Both the position numbers and the translations under genes were made by a program. The notes beneath the pieces are model-generated. The model was not told the DNA's origin and did not search any database. It saw only the letters and a list, made by a program, of their open reading frames with translations. From Isoetes taiwanensis (Eukaryota; Streptophyta; Lycopodiopsida; Isoetales; Isoetaceae): a DNA stretch of 64,000 nt. Each line of letters starts with the position of its first letter. Position 1 is the first letter of the stretch. This document shows positions 1 through 12,499 of this stretch, piece after piece. Location: assembly GCA_021234155.1 (NCBI GenBank), contig JAJEKV010000028.1:8570134-8634133 (forward strand). The letters are read 5' to 3'.

Positions 1-2273
1 AGACTGGACGATATAGGATCATACTTATAAACAACGGCTAACAGTGCAAGTTGATTCCAGTATTTTTCGCCCTTCGCATATAATTTGAGGCCTATAAAAC
101 AACATATGGAACATGTAAGACTCAGTAAAGATACATCAAGGAGAACAAAATGCGGAGTGCTTATGGCTCTAAGAGGTCAACATGTACAATGGCTAATGAG
201 CTGAGTAGATGCTTGGACATTGAAGTTACACATGCAATTGTACAATGGCTAATGAGCTGAGCAGATGCTTGGATATTGAAGTTACACATGCATTGCAATC
301 ATGGCAATGGAACTTTGCTTTCAAGAAATAAAAAAGCAATGAGACGAATGTAACAACTTGAACTGAATCAGCTAAGTGTTCCTATAAATATGTAGAACTC
401 AATATACTCCTACAGTAATTGATATGAGACCTCATGTTGAAAGAAAGTATGCAATCAAATGCTTGAAAATCCTCTCATAAAGGACAGAATGTTGGGCAAG
501 CTGCATACCTTCAATAGCATTCAGGTTTGAAAGTTAACCACAAAGATTTCAACCTAGCTGTTAGCTACGGATCTCCTTAGTAATCAATGACCAATTTGCT
601 TGCCATATTTGTTTTGCTCAAGAGTTGCATTCGTATGTTATATTTAAATGACATAAATATAACATTGCAGAAGATCAATAAGAACCTTGGATCAATAATC
701 TAGATGTCAACATTATAAGAGCTCTTGTATTACACAAAGCCAGGTAATACCTTGGACATTCTTTGGGGTGGATGCATCCTCGGTATATTCTCCTAATGGG
801 CGCTGATTTCAATTTCCTCAATCATCTCTGCAGATCAAAGTAAAACTTACATTCATGGATATAATTGCGCTGTGCTAGTACCAAAATCATTATATCTTCA
901 TCCGGTCAAAAAGAAGGTCAGTATTTCAAAGGGCATTCAAATATAGTTTTAATCAAGCATCCTATATAGATATAGAGATAAAACAACAAAAATGAGCCAC
1001 CTTCAAAATTTGCAGAGAATTTTTTGATGGTGTGAAGCTATCGACAAAAGAACCGCCATTTTCTAAGCATTGAAAACATGGCCTCAACGTTTGCAACAAC
1101 ACCTGAAATAAACTGTTAACATAAGAAAGGCTCCCAATTCTATCGCATACCATAAAAATTTCAGCTAGGAGAGATAGAGGAGCATGAAGAATGGAAGATA
1201 AGACCAGAAAAGAAAACCTCTCTTCTTGTATCTGCAAGCAACTTTCTTAAAGGCAAGCAACTTTCTTAAAGGAAGGAAACTTGCACCATGGAAGTGGCAC
1301 AACAAACTGGGTGGGGAGCCGACTAACGGGAGTAACCACTCAAAAAGTCTATTTCTGAAATTCTGACTCATGACAGCACCCGGAACTAGAATGTAAGGAA
1401 TATGCAAAAAAAAGGGAAAGCTGGAATCATAACCTGCTTATATATGATATACATAGATCACATGATTTGAATAAGCTTTGTCACGAAGACATTCTTGGCA
1501 TGGAAAGTTCAATGCTCTCTCCTCAATAGCCGATATCCCTGTAAAGTCCTTGAAGCCTCAAACCATGAAAATCTCTCCCAATCTCTCAGTGCAAAATGCT
1601 TTCAATTATCCGCAAAAACGAACCATCCATTTATCAGAGCCAACTAAAACTCTGATCATATCAGATACCTCACTACTACTGCCGTAATCTCCATATCCTA
1701 ATTGTACCGATTGCATGAAAGCTATGAACTTGCAGCCTAGGGATGATAAAAATCAAATACATCATATAAAAAGGAAAATAAAAGACTGCAAATGAGAAAA
1801 CAAATGAGGAAACAATTTAAAACATGAGACAATTTGATCATTGCTCCTCGGTTCTAAAACAATGCCCAATATTTTTCCAGAAGCCCCAATATTATGATTT
1901 GCTCAAACACAAACCATGGATATTAAGATCCTAATCCTTTGCACTACAAATTAATGTACGTGCTTAGAATCTCTTTGAGAGAAGAGGGTGATAATACAAT
2001 AGAAGATAAGGGAAATGAAATTAAGAAACTAAATTGCAAAGTCAGAACCGAGCTTCCTAACTAATATTTCGATCAAAATAACTACATCTACCTACTAATT
2101 ACGGTCCAGGAGCAGAGACCACACCTTTGATGCCAAAGCTCAAGCTTCATGAATCTATCAACCTCCTCAAGCAAATATAACAGGAAATGCAACTTTGATA
2201 ACACTTGTATGTACTATAACAGCAACTCCTTCAAATTAACCCAGCTATTAAAGCAATATCAAATTAAATAGTA
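1..2273. other. AT-rich non-coding DNA, no gene recognised
   Basis: Apart from the 56-bp tandem duplication near the start and a 19-bp direct repeat at about 1,233-1,271, I see nothing I can support. Reading frames here are short (under 95 codons), of ordinary intergenic composition and match no family I recognise. The base composition and scattered short pyrimidine tracts would also fit introns of a large plant gene, but I could not find a convincing exon. Confidence 0.5.
183..294. repeat. 56-bp tandem duplication
   Basis: Two copies of a 56-bp unit beginning TGTACAATGGCTAATGAGCT lie head to tail, at 183-238 and 239-294. They differ at only a few positions, so the duplication is recent. No coding function is evident. 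Confidence 0.9.
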
Positions 2274-2302
2274 CTAGTAACGGGTGCCCGGCGTTGCCGG
2301 GC
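2274..2302 (-). mobile_element. Helitron 3' terminus (minus strand)
   Basis: On the minus strand a GC-rich hairpin (GCCCGGC, loop AAC, GCCGGGC; 2,286-2,302) is followed after about eight bases by CTAG and then a host T. That is the 3'-terminal signature of plant Helitrons (hairpin, short spacer, CTRR, insertion between A and T). The element body must extend to higher coordinates. I could not identify its 5' TC end, so only the terminus is annotated. The sequence closely resembles the end of the complete Helitron at 57,981-58,008. Confidence 0.8.
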
Positions 2303-5300
2303 GTAAATACATTCTATGTAGGTGGCCATGAAATTTCCAACATCATCTTAACAACTTGTTAATTCTAAAAGCAAAATGGTAAATTGTATTAGAAAGAAAA
2401 TACTACATTTTATGTTCATATTTGCAGTTTGGTATGTATTAACGTTATGATTGCTATAATAAGATTCCTAGAAGGGGAGGTGTGGAACATGAAGATGTAA
2501 TTATACTTTCATTTTGATCAAATTATGTTGATGCCAACAATATTTCACATGTTGGATTCGTTTTCCTAAGGTTTATAGTTTATGTGGTTTTTTTTGTCGC
2601 TAAAAAAGTTTTTCACCCATAGGCCACAAATGAGGAGGATGAGGAATCAAAAACAGGGGCCAAATGTATGATTCTAGAGGGGGTATGATTTCGTGGAGGT
2701 TTTTTTTCATGGGATCGTAGGTGCTGGGAGATTGTCTATTTGAGAAGGATGTACTATATACTAATCATAGCATCCACTGTAACATTGAACGTGTGGATTT
2801 TTGTGTATATGTATTTGGATCTAATCTTGATTGTATGTTGGACGAAGCACATATTAATTATGGCATCTACTATGACACTTTTATCTTCCAACATGCAAAT
2901 GATCAAGCCATTAGAAGCTTTGGTTGATGGCATTGCCTCGATAATGTGTGTTCTTGGCTTTAGTTTACTTTATAAAGACAGAATTGAGATAATCATATAG
3001 CCACATGTTTCTTAATATGAGTCTTAATGATGTGTTCATACTAATAGAGTAATCATGATGTTTGATCAATATACTTTTATCATGCACATCACAATGGGGA
3101 TGAAGCAGGATTATGAACACATCACATGAGATCTGCTTCAAATAAGCCAAAAAAGCCTTAAATTCTTAGTAGTGATCCTCATGTGTCAACAGAGAGTTTG
3201 AAAAATTAGACTTTTATTGATATTCTAGCAACCATGTGATGTTCTAGCAATAGCCTCAATTTGATATCCCTACATAGTGTGTAGCCCAACCTTAAAACTA
3301 TCTTCTATCACCGACTCACGAACTCTTTGTTAAAAACTGGTTGTCTCACTCTACTAACTATATAAAGCACTTGGCCCCTTACTTCCTTTGCTGTGAGCAT
3401 CCCAGATTTCTGCAAGCAAATAAAATGTCATTTTTTCGAAGATAAGCATTAAGACTCAAGTTCACCGGATTTCAACAGAGTTTTGCAACTGCTAAAGCAT
3501 GTTCAAGGTTCCAATGATTGATAAAAATATGTTTTAGATATAATGTTGTATTCTTTCAAGTTTGAATCTGTATTTTAGCCAAGGCCCTCACGCGAATGTT
3601 AGGAGATGGTTGCCTATAAATTAATCCATCCTTTCACTCTACATGCTTCAATCTAGAACAATAAGATTCGTACAACTATATAGTATCAATGTCTACTTTC
3701 ACTTCAGCTAACAGATCACTAATATATTCTAGACAATAATGGGATAGATCACTAACAAATAATATGACTTTGTGCCAACCTGTAAGACAAAACAAAAGCT
3801 TTGACGGGGCTAGGAGTTCTAATTATGAAACTTACAGCGCCCCTTCATAGTCAATCTCTATGAGATAGACAAAAGCTTTGGCTGCGAGAAATACCAGCTC
3901 TGCAAGTTACACATTGCTCACATATCAACATTTAAATGATATATTCACAATCGCCTAAGAGACACTGAAGCACAATTGTTATCGAAATGCAGCTATAAAG
4001 GTGTAAAAATCCGAGAACTTCTAATTAGACCATATTCTGTTGAATACAAAACACACGAAGTACAGAGGCCACAAAGCATATATAACACAAATGATTTCCT
4101 CTTCCATCAAGTTTGTTTTATGTCAAATTGTTTCAGCATGTATTCTCGTCTTGCATGTATTTTCGCCTTATTCTCCTTTCGGAACAACTATTGAAATGGA
4201 TAAAATGGGGTTCACGGATACAAATAAGGAATTGCACTGTAGTTCTTGTAAAAATACCAAACAAAAAATTGCCAAACAAAAGCACCTTATGACTGTTAAA
4301 GAGCCAATGACAACTTGTGTTTTAAAAAAATGCATTAACACTCTCTACCACTATAAGAACAGCAAATGTGGAAGATAGTCTTACCTGGAATGGAAAGAAT
4401 TAAAACATCATTTTGTTTCTTCATGAAACGGAGTAAGCTTATCCTTCATAGCCATACATTTATAGCTATACCTTGAACAACAGCTTGGACAGTTTGAGAG
4501 ATGCATATCTTTGATCTAGCAAACTATAAATGTGGCAAAACCATCTGCAAGTAAATAAAAATAGAAAGGGAATCAAGCCTAAGAAGATGCTACGACCTAT
4601 TTTAACCTAAGAAGACATCAATAGACCAAACTTGGATGTATGCTTTAGGACAGAAGGATCTGATGCCATAACCAAGCTTCACCATGAAGTGCATCCACCT
4701 GCACATCAGAAAATAGAAAAAGGCTTAATCTTAAAGTATAAGCACTTGGCTAAAGAAGAATTTGGATTAATCTTATGAAGAAGCAATATGCACATATATT
4801 TTCTCCATCATGAAGATTTAAACGCAACTTCTTCATGCCCCCAGATTGAGTTGTTCGTGGCATATCTTTAAGGTGCCATAAATGAACATAGAGATGAACT
4901 ATGGAGCACCAACTTCCCATTTCCCAATGAGAACATAAACAGAGCCCATTTATTGCTGTGAAAAGTCTCTATGCCCATTGACAAAATAAATCCGCTAGTT
5001 ATCTATGACGCAGATGAAAAAAGAACTACCTCAAGAAAGAAATACAAAATAATGCCAATATTTCTAACTTTTGAATTCATGATCATCCACACGACAAAAT
5101 TGCCATCCCTGCAATACATTCAATGGACACGTTAGTTCAAACATGAGACATTGTTATTTCCAAAAACCTATAACATGGCAGAAAACTTGTGAAGGGCAAT
5201 GAAATTATCCTGTAATAAGCTGGTACCTTGAATGTTCCCCTATATGCTGTAGTTTGAGTATGTCTCCTAAGCACTTATTTTAAAAAATTACCTGATGTTT

Positions 5301-5404
5301 TAGCTGGGGGCCTATTGCTATTGGTATTCATGTCTTCAGTTGTTGTCTTTTGGCAAAATGCCTATGAGAATCTTGCAAACACATCAAAATCCTGCCAAAC
5401 GAAT
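2303..5404. other. Probable Helitron interior, no gene recognised
   Basis: This stretch lies inside the expected body of the minus-strand Helitron ending at 2,274. It is AT-rich, with only short unremarkable reading frames on either strand. I could not assign any captured gene piece. Confidence 0.4.
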
Positions 5405-5530
5405 ATGTAGCATAATAACATGGGGTTTTCTTTGTGTTTTTGTATGCTTTTCACTAAGGTTTTCCTATGATTTCGTGATGTATTCAAATGGATGTACTAA
5501 TGCGTACATCTAGAGTGCACCATTTCTGAG
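5405..5530 (+). repeat. Dispersed repeat R1, copy 1
   Basis: About 125 bp starting ATGTAGCATAATAACA and ending near AGAGTGCACCATT is clearly related to 53,935-54,050 inside the Helitron, in the same orientation. Both copies contain a T/G-rich tract followed by TATGATTTCG. They diverge on either side. It could be a small mobile element or a piece shared by two Helitrons. Confidence 0.7.
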
Positions 5531-5555
5531 CCATTGATTTTAGCCTTTTTTTTTC

Positions 5556-5665
5556 AATGGTCAACAACCAATGGCTCACAACAAAAGCCCTTTTTTTTGC
5601 GGTGGTGCATAATGGTCAACAACCAATGGCTCACAACAAAACCCTCTTTTGTGTGTGTGGTGCAT
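5556..5665. repeat. 55-bp tandem duplication
   Basis: Two copies of a unit beginning AATGGTCAACAACCAATGGC occur at 5,556 and 5,611. They are separated by poly-T or TG-rich tracts that differ in length between the copies. Confidence 0.85.
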
Positions 5666-5668
5666 AAT

Positions 5669-6135
5669 GGGCACATGAAGGGCTTGAAGGGCTTATGAAG
5701 GGCTTGAAGGGCGCATGTAGTGCGCTTTCCCGCCCGGCAACACGCTTCTTAAGGGCGCATGTAGTGCAGTTTCCCTTAAGCAACACGCTTCTTATTATAA
5801 CTTTGATCCGTAGCTCGCTTTTCAGATGATTTTTATTGTGTTGGAAAGCTCTCTCCGAGATCTTTTGATAGTGTATGATATGGATATGTTTGGTTGTTAT
5901 CTATGCTAAAACAGCAATTTTTCGGCCGGGTTGGGCACATGAAGGGCTTGAAGGGCGCATGTAGTGCGCTTTCACGGCGAACACATTTCTCAGATCATAA
6001 CTTTTGATCCGAGCTCGCTTCAGATGATTTTATTATGTTGGAAAGCTCTCTCCGAGATCTTTTGATAGTGTATGATATGGATATGTTTGGTTGGTTATCT
6101 ATGCTAAAACAACAATTTTTCGGCCGGGTTTGGTA
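5669..6135. repeat. Direct duplication, period about 264 bp
   Basis: Two copies start with GGGCACATGAAGGGCTTGAA (5,669 and 5,933) and run through a shared block with TTGGAAAGCTCTCTCCGAGA and GATATGGATATGTTTGGTTG to TTTTTCGGCCGGG. The first copy has an extra internal 20-bp repeat of the GAAGGGCTT motif. No open frame spans either copy. Confidence 0.8.
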
Positions 6136-6574
6136 GGATTTCACATCCTACCAATTGATTAATACAGATTGCGCTTATTGATATTGTTTTATGGCTCATT
6201 CCGAATGAAGCTTTGCAAAAATTACCATGCATTTTTAGATTTTGAGGCGCTTATTAAGCAAATTCCAAGGCTTCTAGATCCTTGTGCTAACAAGCGTAAA
6301 AGTTTCCCACTTTGGTTTCTCACCGTAAGAATCCATGGAGGCCAAAGGTCATTGTTAAATTCCAGCTTGAAAAATGTTTGTGTATGGGTGTTGCAAACTT
6401 TATGACTTTCAAAATAATGGGATCAATCTGCTCTATCTTTATGGTAAGTTTTACTTATGTTCTATTTGTTTTATTGTGATGAAATTCAAAAGCTACAGGT
6501 GATGAAAGCCTCAAATGAATTCTAGATTTTTTTTGCAACACAGACCATTAACATCCAACATATAAAAATTAAAT

Positions 6575-6990
6575 CCCCCAACACATAACAACCAACACAT
6601 AATAACCATTGACATTAACAACCAACACATAACTACCATTGACATTAATTAACACAACCATTGGGTCCAACACATTTATATTAAAATCCCCTTAAATCCC
6701 CTTTTGGGTTTGGGTGCATATTCAATGGGGGTGACGAGGGGGCAGCGAGAGCCCCTCATAATTGTATTTTGCACGTACGAAATCAACATCATATAGTATT
6801 CCTCTTGATATCTTATAGTATTTTACGAATCTTGTTATACAGTATAGCAAATTTTGTACTTGCATACCCCACAAACGAGGAACTTTACGCGCAAAGGTAG
6901 ATTAAGGAATAAGGGTGAATATGCCTATCCAATGTTCCTCGCTGTCTCTGAGTCATCCCCCGCGGTGAATATGCAACCGATTATGCCGTG
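6575..6990 (+). repeat. Dispersed repeat R2, copy 1
   Basis: A block of about 415 bp is alignable with 56,300-56,710 in the Helitron, same orientation. Shared landmarks are an ACACATAACTACCATT tract, GGGTGCATATTCA, GGCAGCGAGAGCCCC, ATAGTATTTT and GCATACCCCACAAAC. Within it the left copy reads CCCCCGCGGTGAA where the right copy reads CCCCCTGTGTGAA, an instance of the CTG-to-CG pattern described under findings. Neither copy codes for anything I recognise. Confidence 0.75.
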
Positions 6991-9900
6991 GAGATGAAAA
7001 GGTAACAAACAGATAAAAATAGCTATTATGCATGCTTGTGCTTTGAGCTTTTTGTTCGTGCATCAATGATGCTAGTAGTATTCTATGTCATTATGGAATC
7101 GTGAGGCAAGTCTGCATAAAGAGAATGCACCCTACCAAAGCAGATGAAATGATAGTTGAAAAGCTTTTGTGTGTCACTGCGCTTTTAATGCAGTGTGTTT
7201 AAGCTTGGAGGCTTTGCACTCGGTTTGTCAAGTTCTGCCATCTTTGTTTTGGTCACTCACACTAAACGTTACTACAGGCCTATTGACTAAAGAAATGAAT
7301 AAGTAAATGAGATCAGAGGACCTGACATATTGATACATGTAGTCAAGATCAGCAAAATTTTTTAAAAAAAATGTGATCTTTAAATTTATGGGTGGAGACC
7401 TGTAAATGCAGAAAATCTATGAAAAAGACTAATGCATGAAATAAATTATTTAAGATAAAGATGTTCTGACCTGAATTTCACTCCAATGCAATCATAAGCA
7501 ATCTCAAGGACGGCAATATCTTGCTAAAATATCAATGGTAACTTAGACATCTGAGATGCTCAAGTTCCATGCTTGTTGCATTGGACTTGCTTTCTGAGCT
7601 AGAGTTCATACACAAAACGAAATTGGTTAATTCAGAAACAATATCACCAAAAGCCACAACGATTCATCTTATCAATCCAAAATGGCTAGGGAAAAAGAAA
7701 GTTTGAATAACATTGAAAGTTCATACTCATCCCAATTAACTAAGATAAATGCATAAACCTAATCATTTTAAACTCTTGTAATCTTCACCTAACACAGTCG
7801 CCATTCTAGATCATCAATCAAGGTGCAAAGTGTCTATCTTATTGTAGATTCTCTAGTCTAGGCATTGCGCTCAGCATAGAATACACTTGCAGTGCACCTG
7901 TGTGTGCATGAACAGGTTTCAAAAACAAGCCGAATTTGAATATGAAATAACTTGTAGCAATCACAATTGAATCTAAGCGCACAACCTGCAGAAATGTCAA
8001 TTCATGTTTGAGAACATGCATGATATTGTCTAAAATGCAGTCCATCTAACATCTAATTGTAGGAGAATCCAAAGCATTTTTTAAGAACAAACTAGAAAGA
8101 GAAAGCATGGCTTACCTTCCACCACAATCTCTGCTTATGGTTTGGCACCATTTGGTACAATAAAATACAGGCATACCCATCTTGCTGATCATGACATGCA
8201 TACACAGGGAAAAATTTCAATGCATCTCCAAAGAACTCTCAAAGCAAACGTGTACAAAATATTTTCCCTTCAAACATATCAATATTATTAATTTGTTATT
8301 GTTTTATATATGATTCAATGTAGATGCAAGCATAATTCTATGCATATACTTCTTAACTATATAAAAAAGAAAATTTGACGATCATATCAAACCTTTTGAA
8401 TACATGCATTGGATTTGCAGATTTTGTACAACGATTAAAGACAAACATTAAGAGGGCCACTACATACATGGTGAAAAATCTGAGACAAAGATGCACTTCT
8501 TACAGCTAGTTTCTCCTAAGATCTAGCAGACTAAGAAAACAAAATGGTTTTCTTACCTAGTTGATGAATCCCGAAAGCAATCATGCTGCTTCAAGAGATA
8601 TGCCGGATCTTTTACAATTCGCAGAAGATCCTATGGCCATGGCTGCTGTTGATCTTTCACAATTTGCAAAGGAATCAAAAGAGCTGCTGCTGTATTTCAA
8701 AACCGCGGAGGTTTTTCCACGAACGAACCCTAAACTAAGGTGGAGGTAAATGAAATCGAAATCTTCAAATCATAGTAAGTCATAGTAAGTTGATTTTTTT
8801 TTTAATTTTTGGACAATCGGAATTTTTTCACGGCGTCTAAGCTCCTTAAAACCTTAGGAAATCAGGCAAGAAAAAATTCCAAAAAGCTTTTTAGCCAGAC
8901 CGGAAAATCCCAAATTAAAAGGGTTGATAGCATAAATCTGTACCTGGATTTGGTGTGAATAGCCAAAGAATGTGGCTTGAAACAATTTCAAGATCATGGC
9001 ATGCATACCGAGATGCTATGCATCCTCCTATAGTAAAAAAAGGTCTATCCCAGAGGATCAGAGAATATGGGGATAATAGATATGGCATATATATCTGAAG
9101 CTGGATTGAAGTGCATAGCTTGAAGCAATTCGAATCATGAGATGTTCCCTTAAAGCATCTCAAGGAAGAAAACATTTGTACCTTAAGGGCTGCAACCACC
9201 ATAGCAACTGCCAAAGAAAGGATTTAATAGAAAAATTTAAAGCCTTGAGGTCTGTCTTCTTACCCGGTTAATTGCTTGATTCCATATGCGCATCTTTGCC
9301 ATCAAATACTTGCATTGCAAATCTTCTCCGCATCATAAGAACAAATACGTAATCGTTGAGAAGCCCGGAAGCTTCATTTTTGTTCCAACAAAAAAAAAAA
9401 AACTCGGATGCCACAAATCTATTCGCCGGACTAATCATATTGCACTAAAAACATCTAAGCCAGTCGTTGTTCAGGGTAATGGCTTGCAATAATGCCAAAT
9501 AGGTTCTGGACGTGTCTTCCATACGACTGCATGCCTCGATTGCCAAAAAAAGAAATCCAACTAAAAGAGAAGCCCCGGCCAAATCATATCAAGGTAATTT
9601 TTTTAATTTTTAGTAGTCGTAAATATCTTCCCACAGAAAAATTCTGCACAACCTTAGACAAAGAAGCCTGAAAAAAAATTCAAAAAAGTTTCACTTTATT
9701 TAAAAAACCAAATTTAAACAATAGATATGATAACTATGTTGCTTGTAGTCATAAGGAGTCTTCTCGCAAGTTAGATGAAATTGCAACTTGCAAACTTGTA
9801 TAGTGGCCTACAACAAAAAAGAAGAACCCATGTCATAAGATACTAGATTTTGGAGAAAAAAAAATCTCGAGAGTGTGCATTGCTAGCAACTAATGCATCA

Positions 9901-11223
9901 TCAATGCGACTCAATTCTCATATAGAACATTCTTTTTCATCCTAGTGTTATACAAGACCAACGACCTAGATAATTTAGCCTAGACCATAGAATTTGGATT
10001 TTTTTCTGCCAGGATGCTGCCGGAATTGCCAAGCGATGAGTTTTATTTAGCCAAGCTCGATCGTGCTTGTCTTCCTTTGGTTACATCGCGGCCCGAAGTT
10101 CATTCATTTTATCAAGACAAGTGCTCGGGCCATTTTTGAAGAACCTTAGTTTTGCCAGGTTGCAAAAACTTGCCATGATAGGAGCAGCCGTATTTTGAGC
10201 CATTTTTTTCTCCCTGATGCTGCCGCAACTGCCATATGTGTTCTTTGGAAGGTCGGGCTTTTTATTTCTAGCTTTCTGGGCCGTGACTTCTGGTTTACCA
10301 TGTTAAATGCTCCATATAAAATCAATGCTATATTTTGCATGTACAAGGAATAGGTATTTGGGTTAGTAGATTTCTTGCTCAACCACATCACATATTTTGG
10401 TCCACACTGCAGGCATCCCCTAACATGTACATTCTCAAAGAACAACACAAGCTCCGTGGATTCCTCTCAGATTTCCCAAGCACCAAGGACGGGACCTTGT
10501 GATTGTTTCATCATCTTAAATTTAGAAAAAAGGAATGTCAAATAGTAAATCTACTTTTTGAGCAGGAAGGTAAATACCAACACAATGAGGACATGAATTT
10601 CAACCGCCTTTAGGATTAAAAGTATCCATCATACTGTTCATTCATGAAGCTCTATTCATTCATGAAGTCCAGACGCACTTTGTTGGCGCACCAAAGAGAA
10701 GTGGGAGGAAAGCAATGACACTTTTTAATGGCGGTATAACTGTTATTTATTTGTATGTTTGTTTTCCACGTTTTTCTCATATAGGACCAATTTAACCGCC
10801 ATATGGTTGCTTGTAGCAAACTTGCTACATGGATTACCAAATTTGCCTAGACCTATGCAAACATTGTTGACCCTTGTGTATGATCCTCTGCTATGATAGA
10901 GATTTAATGTATGCCTCTCATATTTTGTGTTATTTGTAATTCTAATTTGCAACGTTCTTTTGGGTGCAGATTCCTTAAGGCTCCGGCGATCTATATTGTT
11001 CAGTAGGTGCGGACAAGGAATGCTGTCATGGGAAAAAACATGGATCATATTTTGTCTGCTATATGTATTTGCACCATCTTCTTTTAAGTGGAGTCTTTTT
11101 CCACTTCAAAGGCAAATGAATAGCACACACCGGGGCCATCTACACGCCGCTCCTTTCCATCTTGCTTGGACTTGCATCGTGGCTAGAGTCCGAATTTGTC
11201 TCCGCTGTTTTTAGGGGTGCTAT
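6991..11223. other. AT-rich non-coding DNA, no gene recognised
   Basis: Short frames only. The frame at 8,561-8,749 contains two related phrases (DLLQFAEDP and DLSQFAKES), suggesting a small internal duplication, but I cannot tie it to a family. The rest resembles intron or intergenic DNA with frequent poly-A and poly-T runs. Confidence 0.4.
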
Positions 11224-12057
11224 TCATCTCGTGAGATCTATAGCCCAGGTGCTTTTTCTTCTTTTCTTTCCTTCGACCTCTTTCCGCCACCCCCTTTCGC
11301 TTTCTTCCTTTTCCCGGCCCCGCCCTTCCTTCCTTCCTCGCCATTTCCCTTCCTTCCTTTCCCTGTCCTTCAATTTCTTATCTTTTCTTTCTTTCTTTTC
11401 TTTATCAGGATCTTTGTGATTCTTCCTCTTACCTTTATCCTTGCCAGTGGCTTTTCCTTCCTCTAGTTCTTGGCCAACATCTTCAGTACCAGAAGAGGAG
11501 TCTTTTTTGGCTGCAGTAGCCTCTTTAGTTTGTCTTGACTTCTTCTTGGTAACTGTCCGAAGCCAGGCCGTGTCCACAATGACGGGAGGTTTCTGAGAGG
11601 CTAATGCCTTAACAACGAATGAAGACGAGTTTTTTGACTCGTTCATATGCTTACGAAGAATATTGTAGCCCCTCAAGATTTCATCTGGTCCTTTAATGTC
11701 TGCTTCTTCAAAGTTGTTATAAGAAGGCAGCGCCCAGCCTTGCTTCTTGGCCGAACCAGGTACATTGGCAATACTAGCAGACATCAGAGTGGGGTCATAA
11801 AACTTCCAGTCCACATAGTAGATAATTATCCTTTGTTCATTCGTGTCCTCAAGGACCACACGGAGCCAATCATTGCGACCGTTCTTGAGAACCTTCTTCA
11901 TATTCACAACGATACCCGGCGGGTAAATTCCTTCAGATTCTCCAGACCTCTCTCTTACCAGCAAGCAAAGCTCTCTTTTGCAATCTCCTTTGGAGTTTGT
12001 AGGAGCAGACGTGCTCACCCTCATTACTTCCATGCACCAGCTCCTGTCTGTCATCAT
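11224..12057 (-). CDS. Unrecognised 277-aa protein with lysine-rich tail
   Basis: This is the longest uninterrupted frame in the window. The first two thirds look like a globular domain with no family I can name; phrases such as WLRVVLEDTNEQRIIIYYVDW give it alternating hydrophobic strands. From about residue 165 it becomes strongly basic and low-complexity, rich in K, E, R and G, the kind of tail seen in nucleic-acid or chromatin-associated proteins. The tail is encoded by a pyrimidine-rich tract on the plus strand (11,240-11,460), so part of its openness may be a composition effect. It lies just downstream, on the same strand, of a minisatellite and a LINE ORF1-like relic, so it may belong to a transposable element. 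Start choice is uncertain; other Met codons exist. Confidence 0.4.
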   Translation of the reverse strand: MMTDRSWCMEVMRVSTSAPTNSKGDCKRELCLLVRERSGESEGIYPPGIVVNMKKVLKNGRNDWLRVVLEDTNEQRIIIYYVDWKFYDPTLMSASIANVPGSAKKQGWALPSYNNFEEADIKGPDEILRGYNILRKHMNESKNSSSFVVKALASQKPPVIVDTAWLRTVTKKKSRQTKEATAAKKDSSSGTEDVGQELEEGKATGKDKGKRKNHKDPDKEKKERKDKKLKDRERKEGKWRGRKEGRGREKEESERGWRKEVEGKKRRKSTWAIDLTR

Positions 12058-12131
12058 AATTGTTTACTCGGACTGGAACTGTGGATCCACGCGTAACACA
12101 GCTGAAACAAAGAGGCATCAGTAATAGCACA

Positions 12132-12480
12132 CCAGACGAACAAGCAGGCAAACCAGACGAACAAGCAGGCAAATGGCGCCATTGCATATGAATTGGGCAT
12201 ATTGACACCCATGGAAAAGCAATCTACCAAGTAAATAGCGCCGTGGCGCCAATTGCATATGCATTGGATGTATTGACACCCATGAGGAAGCAATCTACTA
12301 AGCAAATGGCGCCATGGTGCCATTTGCATATGCATTGGGTGTATTGACACCAATGAAGAACCCAAAACCCAATAAGAAGCAATCTACATGGCATCATTTC
12401 AGATGTGCATTGGGTGTTTTGACACCCATGGAGAAGCAATTTATTAATAAATGGCGCCATGGCGCCATTTGCATATGTTG
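12132..12480. repeat. Minisatellite with palindromic core
   Basis: A 21-bp unit is first duplicated (12,132-12,172). From about 12,171, four to five imperfect copies of a 65-100 bp unit follow. Each combines GGCGCCATGGCGCC (self-complementary), TTGCATATGCATTGGGTGT, TTGACACCCATG and AAGCAATCTAC. One copy is expanded by an internal AACCCAAAACCCAATAAG insertion. All six frames remain partly open through it because the unit lacks many stops. Confidence 0.85.
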
Positions 12481-12499
12481 TGGTCCCTATTCAGAATAA

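Noticed and set aside
11240-11420. Proline/serine-rich plus-strand protein at 11,162-11,419
   Set aside because: Product of a pyrimidine-rich simple tract; the opposite strand is the better frame.
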